A program made the position numbers and the translations under genes. A DNA stretch of 64,000 bases, taken from contig SCQU01000023.1 in assembly GCA_004299555.1 (NCBI GenBank), positions 1 to 64,000 on the forward strand, in the 5' to 3' direction. The stretch's first letter is position 1. Every line of letters begins with the position of its first letter. Under the pieces are notes generated by a model. That model saw nothing but the letters and a program-made list of their open reading frames with translations, had not been told where the DNA came from and searched no databases. Shown here piece after piece: positions 45,737-54,758 of the stretch. Source of the stretch: Rhodanobacteraceae bacterium (GTDB lineage Bacteria; Pseudomonadota; Gammaproteobacteria; Xanthomonadales; Rhodanobacteraceae).

Positions 45737-47176
45737 ATGACCACGACTTTCACCTGCGACCTCGACACCCCAGGCGAACCTCTCGCGCATGTCTGGAGCC
45801 ACACGGTCGGCAGCGGCCGCGCCGCGCTGGCGCTGCGCGCCGACTGGCAGGCGCAAATGCGCAAGACCCACGCCGAGCTCGGCGTGCGCCATGTGCGTTT
45901 CCACGGGCTGCTCAACGACGAGCTGTGCACCTACCTGATCGAGATGGACAAGGACCTGTACTCGTTCTTCAACATCGACCAGATCTTCGACTTTCTGGTT
46001 TCTATCGGCATGCGACCGTTCGTGGAACTCTCGTTCATGCCGACCGCGCTGCAGACCGGCGGCGACACCGTGTTTTTCTACAGGGCCAACGTCACGCCGC
46101 CCCGTGACTACGCCAAATGGGCCGAGCTGATGACGCGACTGACCAAGCACTGGATAGATCGCTACGGCGCCGACGAAGTACGCAGCTGGTACTTCGAGGT
46201 GTGGAACGAACCCAACCTCGACGCATTCTGGAAAGGCAAGCAGGCCGATTACTTCAAGCTCTACCAGTACACCGCCAACGCCATCAAGAACGTCGACGCC
46301 GAGCTCCGTGTCGGCGGCCCGGCGACCGCCGATGACGAATGGGTACCGGAATTTCTCGAATTCTGCGCGACCAACAAGCTGCCGGTGGATTTCGTTTCCA
46401 CCCACCACTATCCGACCGATGCGCTCGGCAAGCCCGGCGACGACACCGAAACCCAACTTTCCGATGCCCCGCGTGACGTGCTGATCCAGCGCGTGCGCAA
46501 GATGCGCCAGACCGTCGGTGACCGGAAACTTTGCTACACCGAGTGGTGCTCGTCATCCAACCCGTTCTTCCCGTTGCATGACGAGCCCTACGCGGCCGCG
46601 TTCCTTGCCAAGAACATGCTGGACGTCGCCGACCTCGTGCACTGCTACAGCTGGTGGACGTTCTCGGACATTTTCGAGGAAAACTATTTCTCCTCGACCC
46701 CGTTCCACGGCAGTTTCGGCCTGCAGACCATCCACGGCATCGCCAAACCCACCTATCGCGCCATGCAATTGCTGCACGGCCTCGGCCACCAACGCTTGCC
46801 GGTCGCGGGCGCGCACGCCACGGTTGACGCGTGGGCGGTACGTGCAGACGCGCAGCACGTCGACCTGCTGCTGACCAATCACGCGTTTCCGCGGCACGCC
46901 ATTGCGCCGGAGGATGTGACCTGGCACCTCCAGGGTTCGCAACCGCCGGCCACGGCCAGCGTGCAGTGCATCGACGCCGGGCATTGCAACAGCCGCCAGG
47001 CATGGGTGGACATGGGCTCGCCGGATTACCTCGACACCAAACAGGTAGCCGAACTCGATGCCGCGTCGCAACTCCACGCCGAAGCCGTGGCGGTGCAGGC
47101 CGCAGGCGACGGTTTCGACATCCAGTTGAACCTGCCACCGCACGCCGTCGCCGCGGTGCGGGTCGAACTGGCCTAG
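45737..47176 (+). CDS. GH39-family glycosidase (beta-xylosidase type)
   Basis: 479 residues forming a TIM barrel plus a C-terminal beta-rich domain, as in GH39 beta-xylosidases. The acid/base Glu158 lies in WYFEVWNEPNLD and the nucleophile Glu269 in LCYTEWCSSSNP. The N-terminus VRHVRFHGLLND is also typical. No signal peptide, so it is probably cytoplasmic. Preceded by the glucan synthase (55 bases) and followed by the glycoamylase-family gene (8 bases, AGGAGG between). GH39 enzymes act on xylosides, iduronides or other glycosides; the natural substrate here may be related to the glucan (inference). Confidence 0.92.
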   Translation: MTTTFTCDLDTPGEPLAHVWSHTVGSGRAALALRADWQAQMRKTHAELGVRHVRFHGLLNDELCTYLIEMDKDLYSFFNIDQIFDFLVSIGMRPFVELSFMPTALQTGGDTVFFYRANVTPPRDYAKWAELMTRLTKHWIDRYGADEVRSWYFEVWNEPNLDAFWKGKQADYFKLYQYTANAIKNVDAELRVGGPATADDEWVPEFLEFCATNKLPVDFVSTHHYPTDALGKPGDDTETQLSDAPRDVLIQRVRKMRQTVGDRKLCYTEWCSSSNPFFPLHDEPYAAAFLAKNMLDVADLVHCYSWWTFSDIFEENYFSSTPFHGSFGLQTIHGIAKPTYRAMQLLHGLGHQRLPVAGAHATVDAWAVRADAQHVDLLLTNHAFPRHAIAPEDVTWHLQGSQPPATASVQCIDAGHCNSRQAWVDMGSPDYLDTKQVAELDAASQLHAEAVAVQAAGDGFDIQLNLPPHAVAAVRVELA

Positions 47177-47184
47177 GAGGCCGC

Positions 47185-48546
47185 ATGGTCACGGAACGCC
47201 GCGCCGCCGCGCGCAGGGCAGACGACGACGATGCCATGCTGGACGATCTGGAACGCAAGGCGTTCCGCTACTTCGAACGCCATACCGATCCCAACACCGG
47301 GCTGGTGCTCGATTCGACCCAGCCGGGCCAGCCGGCCAGCATCGCCGCGGTCGGCTTTGCGCTGTCGTGCTATCCGGTCGCGGTCGAACGCGGCTGGATG
47401 CTGCGCCACCACGCGCTGCACCTGACGCTCGCGGCGCTGCGTTTCTTCGACGCCGCCGACCAGTCGGGCGCGAAGGACGGCGTCGGCTACAAGGGGTTTT
47501 TCTACCACTTCCTCAAGGCCGACACCGGCACGCGCGCGTGGAATTGCGAGCTGTCCACGATCGACACCGCGCTGCTTTTGGCCGGCGTGCTGCACGCCGC
47601 GCAGTATTTCGCGGGCGATGGCGCCAACGAACGCGAGGTGCGCATGCGCGCGCAATCGATCTACGCGCGCGTCGACTGGCGCTGGGCCCAAAACGGCGGC
47701 GACGCCATCGCGCTGGGCTGGAAGCCGGAAAGCGGATTTCTCGTCAACCGCTGGCTGGGCTACAACGAGGCGATGATCCTGTACGTGCTGGCGCTGGCGG
47801 CACCGGAATTTTCGGTGACGCCCAACGCCTATGCCGCGTGGACATCCACCTTCAGCTGGAAACGCATCTACGGCCGCGAGGTGCTGTACGCCGGGCCGCT
47901 GTTCATCCACCAGTTTTCGCACATCTGGCTGGACCTGGCCGGCCTGCAGGATGCGGTCATGACGGCGAAGAAAACCGACTACTTCGCCAACAGCCGCGAA
48001 ATGACCCACATCCACCGCCAGTACGCCATCCGCAACCCGCACAAGTTCACCGGCTACGACAAGAACTGCTGGGGCTTTACCGCCAGCGACGGCCCGGCCG
48101 ACGCGCACGCGACGTTCCACCACCACAGCCAGACCTTTTACGACTACATCGCGCGCGGCGCGCCGTACGGGCCCGACGACGGCACCATCTCGCCGTGGGC
48201 CGCGATCGCGTCCTTGCCGTTTGCGCCGGAAATCGTGCTGGACGAAATCCGGCACCTTGATCGGCTCATCGGCCACAGCCCGGCGGGCTACGGGTTCCAT
48301 GCCTCGTTCAACCTGTCTTACCCGGACAACTCCACCGCCGGCGTGGTGTGTACCGGCAACGCCGGCGAGCACCTGTCCGCGTGGGTGTCGCCGTGGCACT
48401 TCGCCCTCAACCAGGGCCCGATCGTGCTGATGATCGAGAATTACCGCAGCCGCATGGTGTGGGATCAGATGCGCGCGTGCGCGCCGATCAGGCTCGGGCT
48501 GCGGCGCGCAGGCTTTCACGGCGGCTGGCTCCCGCCGGGCCACTAG
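47185..48546 (+). CDS. Glycoamylase-family protein
   Basis: 453 residues of the glucoamylase/glycoamylase domain family (alpha-alpha barrel) found next to or inside cyclic glucan synthases. Characteristic segments are ERKAFRYFERHTDPNTGLVL at the start, NCELSTIDTALLLAGVLHAA, LGYNEAMILYVLALAAPEF, CWGFTASDGP and GYGFHASFNLS. A short Arg/Asp-rich N-terminus and no signal peptide. ATG 47185 has AGGAGG upstream. Probably acts on beta-glucan chains with the neighbouring synthase and GH39 enzyme; biochemical specificity of this family is poorly defined. Confidence 0.9.
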   Translation: MVTERRAAARRADDDDAMLDDLERKAFRYFERHTDPNTGLVLDSTQPGQPASIAAVGFALSCYPVAVERGWMLRHHALHLTLAALRFFDAADQSGAKDGVGYKGFFYHFLKADTGTRAWNCELSTIDTALLLAGVLHAAQYFAGDGANEREVRMRAQSIYARVDWRWAQNGGDAIALGWKPESGFLVNRWLGYNEAMILYVLALAAPEFSVTPNAYAAWTSTFSWKRIYGREVLYAGPLFIHQFSHIWLDLAGLQDAVMTAKKTDYFANSREMTHIHRQYAIRNPHKFTGYDKNCWGFTASDGPADAHATFHHHSQTFYDYIARGAPYGPDDGTISPWAAIASLPFAPEIVLDEIRHLDRLIGHSPAGYGFHASFNLSYPDNSTAGVVCTGNAGEHLSAWVSPWHFALNQGPIVLMIENYRSRMVWDQMRACAPIRLGLRRAGFHGGWLPPGH

Positions 48547-48567
48547 GCAGGCGGCGTGACGCCGCTC

Positions 48568-48690
48568 CGCTCCCTTCGGCACGAAGGGGGTCGAAGGGCT
48601 CGCCGCAGGCGGGCGCTTCGGAGGGATGGCCTGGCACGGCCGACGCCATCGGCCGCAACCCCCTTCCTGCGGAAGGGGGAAGAATTTCCC
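48568..48690 (+). repeat. Dispersed hairpin-rich repeat element, copy C
   Basis: Between the glycoamylase gene and the SDR gene. It has the same parts in the same order as copy A: CCCTTCG-GCA-CGAAGGGGG, a second hairpin with CGAAGGGCTCGCCGCAGGCG and GGGCGCTTCG, GGAGGGATGG, a spacer, then CCCCCTTCCTGCGGAAGGGGG and GAAGA. Stem sequences differ but pairing is kept by compensating changes. No coding content. Confidence 0.7.
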
Positions 48691-48737
48691 GCAGCCGCGG
48701 CGCGGGCACCTTTCGCATCCACCCACGGAGAATCGCC

Positions 48738-49556
48738 ATGACCCCACCATCCACCCCCCAACGGCTCGCCGGCCAGAATGCCCTGGTTACCGGCGCCAAC
48801 TCCGGCATCGGCGAAGGCATCGCGCGCGAGCTTGCGGCCGAGGGCGCCAACGTCGTGGTCAACTACGTGGTGCAGCCCGACGCCGCGGAAAAAATCTGCG
48901 CCGAAATCAACGCCGCGGGTGCCGGCAAGGCTTTCCCGCTCCAGGCCGACGTCAGCCGCGAAGCCGATGTCACGGCCATGTTCGCCGCTGCGGTCAAGCA
49001 CTTCGGCACCCTCGACATCGTATGTTCCAACGCCGGCATCCAGCGCGATTCGCGGCTGGCCGACATGACGCTTGCGCAATGGGAACAGGTCATCGGCGTG
49101 AACCTGACGGGCGCGTTCCTCTGCGCGCGCGAAGCCGTGCGCGAGTTCACCCGGCGCGGGATGCGCGATGTCTCGCGCGCGCTTGGCAAGATCATTTTCA
49201 CCAGCTCGGTGCACCAGGAAATCCCGTGGGGCGGGCACTGCAACTACGCCACCACCAAGGGCGGCATCATGCAGCTCATGGAATCCATCGCGCAGGAACT
49301 TGCACCGCAGAAAATACGCGTCAACTCCATCTGCCCGGGTGCGATCGAGACCGCGATCAACCGCAAGGCGTGGAGCACGCCCGCCGCGGCTACGGCATTG
49401 AAAAAACTGATTCCGTGCGGCCGTATCGGCGTTCCCGCGGACATCGCCAGGGTCGCCGCGTGGCTGGCCTCGGACGAGTCCGATTACATCTGTGGCGCGT
49501 CAATCTACGTCGACGGCGGCATGACGCTGTTTCCGGGGTTTGCGACCGGCGGGTAA
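48738..49556 (+). CDS. Short-chain dehydrogenase/reductase (glucose 1-dehydrogenase-like)
   Basis: 272-residue NAD(P)-dependent classical SDR. Cofactor motif TGANSGIGEGIARELA, NAG motif SNAGIQRDS, catalytic Ser in TSSVHQ, and Tyr170-Lys174 in NYATTKGG; the C-terminal GRIGVPADIARVAAWLASDE and ICGASIYVDGGMTLFPGF is close to the glucose 1-dehydrogenase group. An insertion around residue 138 (RRGMRDVSRALGK) is slightly longer than usual. GGAG lies 8 bases before the ATG. It converges with msrC. Glucose as substrate is an inference from family resemblance. Confidence 0.9.
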   Translation: MTPPSTPQRLAGQNALVTGANSGIGEGIARELAAEGANVVVNYVVQPDAAEKICAEINAAGAGKAFPLQADVSREADVTAMFAAAVKHFGTLDIVCSNAGIQRDSRLADMTLAQWEQVIGVNLTGAFLCAREAVREFTRRGMRDVSRALGKIIFTSSVHQEIPWGGHCNYATTKGGIMQLMESIAQELAPQKIRVNSICPGAIETAINRKAWSTPAAATALKKLIPCGRIGVPADIARVAAWLASDESDYICGASIYVDGGMTLFPGFATGG

Positions 49557-49565
49557 GCGCCCGCG

Positions 49566-50036
49566 CTAGGCGAGGGTTTGCATGAACTCGGCGCACAGCG
49601 CCTCCATGCCCACGCGATCGACCTCGTCAAAACGCCCAAGGTGCGGACTGTCGACGTCCCACACACCCAGCAGCCCGCCGTCGCCGCGCACCAGCGGCAC
49701 CACGATTTCCGAACGCGCGGCGCCATCGCAATAGATGTGGTTGGGATGCGCGGCCACGTCGGCCACCACCTGCGTCGCGCGGGTTGCCGCCGCGATGCCG
49801 CACACCCCACGCCCAAGCGCGATCCGGATGCACGCGGGCTTGCCCTGGAACGGGCCGACGACCAGCTCACCGCCGTCGAGGAAATAAAACCCGCACCAGT
49901 TGAGGCCGGGCAGCGCGTGGTAGACCAGCGCCGCAAAATTGGCGGCGTTGGCAACGAGATTGGGTTCGCCATGCATGAGGCCGCGCGCCTGCTGCGCGAG
50001 CTCGGCGTAGACACCGGGCTTGTCGGTGGCGGTCAT
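49566..50036 (-). CDS. msrC: Free methionine-(R)-sulfoxide reductase, GAF type
   Basis: 156-residue GAF-domain enzyme (fRMsr, E. coli YebR/MsrC) that reduces free methionine-R-sulfoxide with thioredoxin. Three Cys at 69, 79 and 103 (GPFQGKPACIRIALGRGVCG; HIYCDGAARSEIVVPL) have exactly the spacing of E. coli Cys84, 94 and 118. NWCGFYFLDGGEL is also conserved. Start ATG 50036; an upstream in-frame Met at 50054-50057 is less likely. It fits the methionine-metabolism theme of the left part of the window but is not linked to it. Confidence 0.94.
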   Translation of the reverse strand: MTATDKPGVYAELAQQARGLMHGEPNLVANAANFAALVYHALPGLNWCGFYFLDGGELVVGPFQGKPACIRIALGRGVCGIAAATRATQVVADVAAHPNHIYCDGAARSEIVVPLVRGDGGLLGVWDVDSPHLGRFDEVDRVGMEALCAEFMQTLA

Positions 50037-50165
50037 GGGGGCAGCTTCGAACATGCGTGTACACCAGGGCGTGAAAGCGGCATTATCGCGCGTCCGGCGC
50101 AGCCGCACTTGCGTTTGTGCGCCGCCTCGCGCACCGTTAGGTCTTGTCCTGACCGGCAAACTCCC

Positions 50166-50861
50166 ATGAAACCACGCGGCGTATTCGTTACCGGCACCGA
50201 TACCGGCATCGGCAAGACCTGGGCCGCCTGCACGCTGCTGCACGCGCTGCGCGCCGCGGGCCTGCGGGCCACGGGCATGAAACCGGTCGCGAGCGGCTGC
50301 GCGGAAACGCCCGAGGGCCTGCGCAGTGATGACGCCCTGGCCTTGATCGCCGCCAGCGACCCGCAACCCGAACGCTACGAAGACTGCAACCCGTTCGCCT
50401 TCGCGCCGGCGGCGTCACCCCACATCGCGGCGGCCGAAGCCGGCCATGAAATCAACCTGCAGGCCATCGAGGACGCCTACGACACCCTCGGGATGCTGCA
50501 CGGCGATGCCATCGTGGTTGAAGGCGTGGGCGGGTGGCTCGCACCCCTTACCAACGCCATGCGCGCCAGCGCCATCCCGCGCCAGCTGGGCACCCCGGTG
50601 ATCCTTGTGGTCGGCCTGAGGCCCGGTTGCCTCAGCCACGCCCAGCTCACCGTCAAGTCGATCCGCAGCAACGACTGCGAACTGCTCGGCTGGATCGGCA
50701 ACCGCATCGATCCCGGCTTTCTGTATCCCAAGGAAAACCTGGCGACGCTGCACCAGGTGCTGGCCGCGCCGTGCCTTGGCGTCATTGGCCATGGGGTCGA
50801 GCCGCCCGCCGCCGCCGCCGCGCTGCGGGAAGCGGCCGACGCCGTCCGCGACATCGCGTGA
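50166..50861 (+). CDS. bioD: Dethiobiotin synthetase
   Basis: ATP-dependent enzyme of biotin synthesis that carboxylates 7,8-diaminopelargonate to dethiobiotin. The 231 residues include the P-loop VTGTDTGIGKTWAACTLL, substrate-binding GMKPVASGC, the VVEGVGGWLAPL segment and LGWIGNRID, all characteristic. The usual length is about 225. Divergent from msrC; no other bio genes are in the window. A TTG-started small gene follows after 133 bases. Confidence 0.96.
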   Translation: MKPRGVFVTGTDTGIGKTWAACTLLHALRAAGLRATGMKPVASGCAETPEGLRSDDALALIAASDPQPERYEDCNPFAFAPAASPHIAAAEAGHEINLQAIEDAYDTLGMLHGDAIVVEGVGGWLAPLTNAMRASAIPRQLGTPVILVVGLRPGCLSHAQLTVKSIRSNDCELLGWIGNRIDPGFLYPKENLATLHQVLAAPCLGVIGHGVEPPAAAAALREAADAVRDIA

Positions 50862-50994
50862 CGGCGCCGCCCGGGCATGACTTGCGGCATGGATGGAACC
50901 TTCACGCCAATCCCGGCATTATTCAAGGTCAACCCTTCGGCCTGCGCGGCATCACAGGCCGGGGTCACCGTCGTTGCTGCACTGGAGCGTCCCT

Positions 50995-51345
50995 TTGAGT
51001 CAAGCCCAACGCTACTACCTGACGATCGCCAACCTGGCCACCGCGCGCGGCCCCGATGCCGACCTGTCCTTCACCGGTTCCTCGCCGCAGAGTTTCGCCG
51101 ACGCGCTGCAGGAAGCCCTGCGCAAACCGATCCTGTTTGATCGCTGGAAAGCCAAGCAACCCGACCCGGACGGCGTGGACCCGTCGCTCGCACCCGTCGA
51201 TGCCACCGCCACGGTAACCGCCACGCTCGATGACCTGCACACGGACGTCCAGGTCGTCACCACGCTGACCCACTTCGTCCTGCGCCATCGCTTGTTCATC
51301 CTCATCGGCCCGCACTGGCAACTGCACGACGTCGCGGCCGCCTGA
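50995..51345 (+). CDS. Conserved-looking small protein of unknown function
   Basis: 116 residues from TTG 50995 (GGAG 7 bases upstream). The sequence begins with TTG and continues SQAQRYYLTIANLATARGPD and has SFTGSSPQSFADALQEALR and DPSLAPVDATATVTATLDDL in the middle. No signal peptide, membrane helix or Cys. Composition and codon pattern look coding, and the product keeps a folded, non-repetitive look. I do not recognise the family. It lies between bioD and dcp in the same orientation, 30 bases before dcp. Confidence 0.65.
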   Translation: MSQAQRYYLTIANLATARGPDADLSFTGSSPQSFADALQEALRKPILFDRWKAKQPDPDGVDPSLAPVDATATVTATLDDLHTDVQVVTTLTHFVLRHRLFILIGPHWQLHDVAAA

Positions 51346-51375
51346 TCCCCTTTTCGCTGTGCAAGGAGTCACCCC

Positions 51376-53562
51376 ATGCAAGGTTTCAAATCCAGGGCCC
51401 TCGCCGTGGCCTGCGCCATCGTCTTGGCCGGAGGCATCGGCGTGAACGCATACGCCGCACCGGCCACCCCGGCCGCCAGCGCGCCGGCCACCCGCGCCGC
51501 GCCGGCGGCCAACCCGTTCTTCGCGCCCTCGACGCTGCCGTTTGGCACGCCCGACTTCTCCAAGATCAAGGATTCGGACTACGTCCCGGCGATGGAAGCG
51601 GGGATGCGGCGCCAGCTCGCGGAGGTGGACAAGATCGCCAACAACCCCGCGCCGGCGACCTTCGAGAACACCATCGTCGCGATGGAAAAGACCGGCCAGA
51701 TGCTGACCCGTGTCATGAACGTCTTCAGCCTGTACGCCGGCGCGGATACCAACCCGACGCTGCAGAAGATCTCCGAGCAGGAAGCACCCAAGCTCGCCGC
51801 GCACCAGGACGCGATCTTCCTCAACGCGAAACTATTCGCGCGGATCCAGAGGCTCTACGACGAGCGGGCCAAGCTGAAGCTCGACCCTGAATCCCTGCGC
51901 CTGCTGCAGTACGACCATCGGCAATTCGTGCTCAACGGCGCGAAGCTGTCCAAGGCCGACCAGGCGACGCTCAAGCAATACAACGAAAAGATTTCCACCC
52001 TGACCACCCAGTTCGGCAACAAGCTGATTGCGGCGTCCAAGGACAATGCGCTGGTGGTGGACTCGAAGGCCGACCTGGCCGGTTTGACACCGGCACAAAT
52101 CGAAGCGGCCGCCAACGCGGCCAAGGCGCGCGGGCTCAAGGGCAAATGGGTGATCACGCTGCAAAACACCACCCAGCAGCCCGACCTTGCGGAACTCAAG
52201 AACCGCAAGATCCGCCACGAGCTCTACGAGCATTCGTGGAACCGCGCCAACCACGGCGCCGGTGACACCCGCGCGATCATTACCGAGATCGCGTACCTGC
52301 GTGCCAAGAAAGCCAAGTTGCTCGGTTATCCGGATTTCGCCGCGTGGAAACTGCAGGATCAGATGGCCAAGACCCCGGGCGCGGTCATGAACTTCCTCGA
52401 CCAGTTGGTGCCGCCGGCCAAGGCGCGCGCCGCGGTCGAGGCGCAGGCGCGGCAGGACATGATCGACAAGGATCAGAAGGCGCTGGGCCAGCCGGCGTTC
52501 AAGCTCGAGCCCTGGGACTGGGAGTACTACGGCCAGCAGGTACAAAAGGCCAGGTACGACATCGACCAGTCGGAAGTCAAACCGTACTTCGAGCTGCACA
52601 ACGTGCTGGTCAACGGCGTGTTCTACGCCGCGACCAAGCTGTACGGCATCACCTTCAAGCAGCGCACGGACCTGCCGACCTGGAACCCGGACGTCCTGGT
52701 GTATGAGGTGTACAACACCGACGGTAAGCCGCTGGGGCTTTTCTACGCCGACTACTTCAAGCGTGACAACAAGGCCGGCGGCGCGTGGATGAGTGATCTG
52801 GTGCATCCGAACACGCTCCTCGGCCAGGCGCCCGTCATCTACAACGTCGCCAACTTCGCCAAACCGGCCGCGGGCCAGCCGGCGCTCTTGTCGATGGACG
52901 ACGTCATCACGATGTTCCACGAGTTCGGCCACGCGCTGAACGCGTTCTTCGCCGACACCAGGTACCCAAGCCTGTCCGGTACCAACGAACCGCGCGACTG
53001 GGTGGAATTCCCCTCGCAGTTCAACGAACACTGGGCAACCTATCCCGAGGTGTTCAACCACTACGCGAAGAACTACAAGACCGGTGCGCCGATGCCGAAA
53101 GCGCTGGTCGAGAAGCTGCAGAAGTCGCGCCTGTTCAACAAGGGCTACGACATGACCGAGCTTTTGGAAGCGGCCCTGCTCGACATGTCCTGGCACACGC
53201 TGCCGGCCAGCGCACCGAAGGTGACGGACGTCGCCGCGTTTGGCCAAAAGGCACTCGCCGACAACCACATCCTGGTGCCCGAAGTACCGCCGCGCTACCG
53301 CTCGACCTACTTCCTGCACATCTGGGGCAACGGCTACGCGGCCGGTTACTACGCCTACATGTGGACGCAGATGCTGGCCGACGACGCCTACGGCTGGTTC
53401 CAGGAGCACGGCGGGCTCACCCGCGCCAACGGCGACCGCTTCCGCCAGATGATCCTCTCGCGCGGCAATACCGTCGAGCTCAACGACCTCTACAAGGATT
53501 GGCGCGGGCGCGCACCCAACACCAGCGACATGAAGAAGGATCGCGGGTTGGAAACCAAGTAA
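51376..53562 (+). CDS. dcp: M3-family zinc peptidase, peptidyl-dipeptidase Dcp type
   Basis: 728-residue secreted oligopeptidase. Signal peptide about 1-28 (ending VNAYAA), then a Pro/Ala linker, a helical N-terminal half and the thermolysin-like catalytic part with HEFGH at 515-519 and the third ligand Glu in the downstream GTNEPRDWVEFPSQFNEHW. The AYMWTQMLADDAYGWF segment near the end is a Dcp/OpdA hallmark. E. coli Dcp is 681 residues and cytoplasmic/periplasmic; the signal peptide here points to the periplasm. AAGGAG precedes ATG 51376. Ends at a strong terminator. Confidence 0.95.
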   Translation: MQGFKSRALAVACAIVLAGGIGVNAYAAPATPAASAPATRAAPAANPFFAPSTLPFGTPDFSKIKDSDYVPAMEAGMRRQLAEVDKIANNPAPATFENTIVAMEKTGQMLTRVMNVFSLYAGADTNPTLQKISEQEAPKLAAHQDAIFLNAKLFARIQRLYDERAKLKLDPESLRLLQYDHRQFVLNGAKLSKADQATLKQYNEKISTLTTQFGNKLIAASKDNALVVDSKADLAGLTPAQIEAAANAAKARGLKGKWVITLQNTTQQPDLAELKNRKIRHELYEHSWNRANHGAGDTRAIITEIAYLRAKKAKLLGYPDFAAWKLQDQMAKTPGAVMNFLDQLVPPAKARAAVEAQARQDMIDKDQKALGQPAFKLEPWDWEYYGQQVQKARYDIDQSEVKPYFELHNVLVNGVFYAATKLYGITFKQRTDLPTWNPDVLVYEVYNTDGKPLGLFYADYFKRDNKAGGAWMSDLVHPNTLLGQAPVIYNVANFAKPAAGQPALLSMDDVITMFHEFGHALNAFFADTRYPSLSGTNEPRDWVEFPSQFNEHWATYPEVFNHYAKNYKTGAPMPKALVEKLQKSRLFNKGYDMTELLEAALLDMSWHTLPASAPKVTDVAAFGQKALADNHILVPEVPPRYRSTYFLHIWGNGYAAGYYAYMWTQMLADDAYGWFQEHGGLTRANGDRFRQMILSRGNTVELNDLYKDWRGRAPNTSDMKKDRGLETK

Positions 53563-53612
53563 CCCTGACCGTGGGCATGGCCGGCAACGCCAACGCGTTG
53601 CCGGTACCCTCC

Positions 53613-53643
53613 AAGGGCCGGCTCGCGCCGGCCCTTTTCATTT
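53613..53643 (+). terminator. Intrinsic terminator after dcp
   Basis: AAGGGCCGGC, loop TCGC, GCCGGCCCTT (ten perfect pairs) followed by TTCATTTT, about 50 bases after the dcp stop codon. Confidence 0.85.
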
Positions 53644-53707
53644 TGCGGCAGCAAGGGTGCTCTAATTCCATCGTCATCCCGGAGTGACGAGTAAAAGCAG
53701 GGAATTC

Positions 53708-54674
53708 TTGGCGAACAGCCAGACGCTCCGCGACCGCCGCCCCCAACTCAAACTTGCGATGATCGTCACCACGCCCGCAGCCTTTCGCACCGCCCTCGCG
53801 GCATTGCCGCCACCCGCGACCGCCCGGGTCACCGCGCGCGCCGCCTTCCTGGTCGCGCCTGCGGCGCACGAGCTTGCCGCCGAGTCGGCCGAAGACAACC
53901 GCTACATGCAGATGGATGCCGCGTTCGACCGCGCGCGCGCGCGCGCAGCACGCCGCACTGGCCGAAGCCCTGCGGGAAGACGTTCCGGTCATCACCTTTC
54001 CGGGCGCCGCGGCCACGCCCGACGCGATGTTTCCAAACAACGTATATGCCACCGCGCCCGGACGTTTCATCGTGGCGCGGATGCGGCACCCCGTGCGCCA
54101 ACGCGAGGCGACGCGCGCCGACATTCGCGGTTTCTTCCGTGACGTGCTGGGACGCGAAGAAATCGACCTCGCCGACGGCACGCGTGGGGTTGGCGAACTG
54201 ACCGGTTCGCTGGTGATCGACCACGCGCGCGGGATTGGGTATTGCGGCCTGTCCGAGCGCTGCGACGCGGCGGGGGCACGCGCCCTGCACGATGCCTTCG
54301 ACTTGCGGTTGACGTTCTGCTTTGCCCTCGCGCCCGGCGAGTACCACACCAACGTCGTGATGGCATCCCTCGCGGGTCGCGTGGTGATCCTCGCCGCTGA
54401 CGGCTTTGCCGACACCGAAGTGCCGCGCGCCATTGCCGAGGCCTACGCCGGACACACACTGTGGCTGACCGCGGCACAAAAGCGCGCGTACGCCGGCAAC
54501 GCCATCACGCTGGCCCCCGGCCGCGTGTGGATGAGCGCGGGCGCGGCGGCATCCCTGACGCCCGCGCAACGAACGGCACTGACAGACTGGGGTTTCCACA
54601 TCGGTACCGTGGAGTTGTCCGAAATCGAAAAGGCCGGCGGCAGCCTGCGCTGTTGCGTCGGCGAGATTTTCTGA
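53708..54674 (+). pseudogene. Amidinotransferase/citrulline hydrolase (CtlX-like), frameshifted
   Basis: Reading from TTG 53708 (AGGG just upstream) gives the family N-terminus (LAMIVTTPAAFRTALAAL; EDNRYMQMDAAFDRARA). At the alternating CG run 53930-53946 similarity jumps to another frame, which continues QHAALAEALREDVPVITFPG, MFPNNVYATAPGRF, LTGSLVIDHARGIGYCGLSE, YHTNVVMASLAGRVVI, AYAGNAI and the catalytic-Cys end GSLRCCVGEIF. Two bases (one CG) added, or one removed, would restore a ~320-residue enzyme. It is either a recent mutation, a slippage-variable locus or a sequencing error. The family hydrolyses guanidino/ureido compounds such as arginine derivatives or citrulline. TAATTC around 53662 may be its -10. 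Confidence 0.8.
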
Positions 54675-54758
54675 TCGACCGCACTTCCTTTTCGTCTGGG
54701 GAAGCACCGGGCGCGCCAGCGCAGGCGCGGCCCCACCGCCATCGGCCCCATGCGGCCA

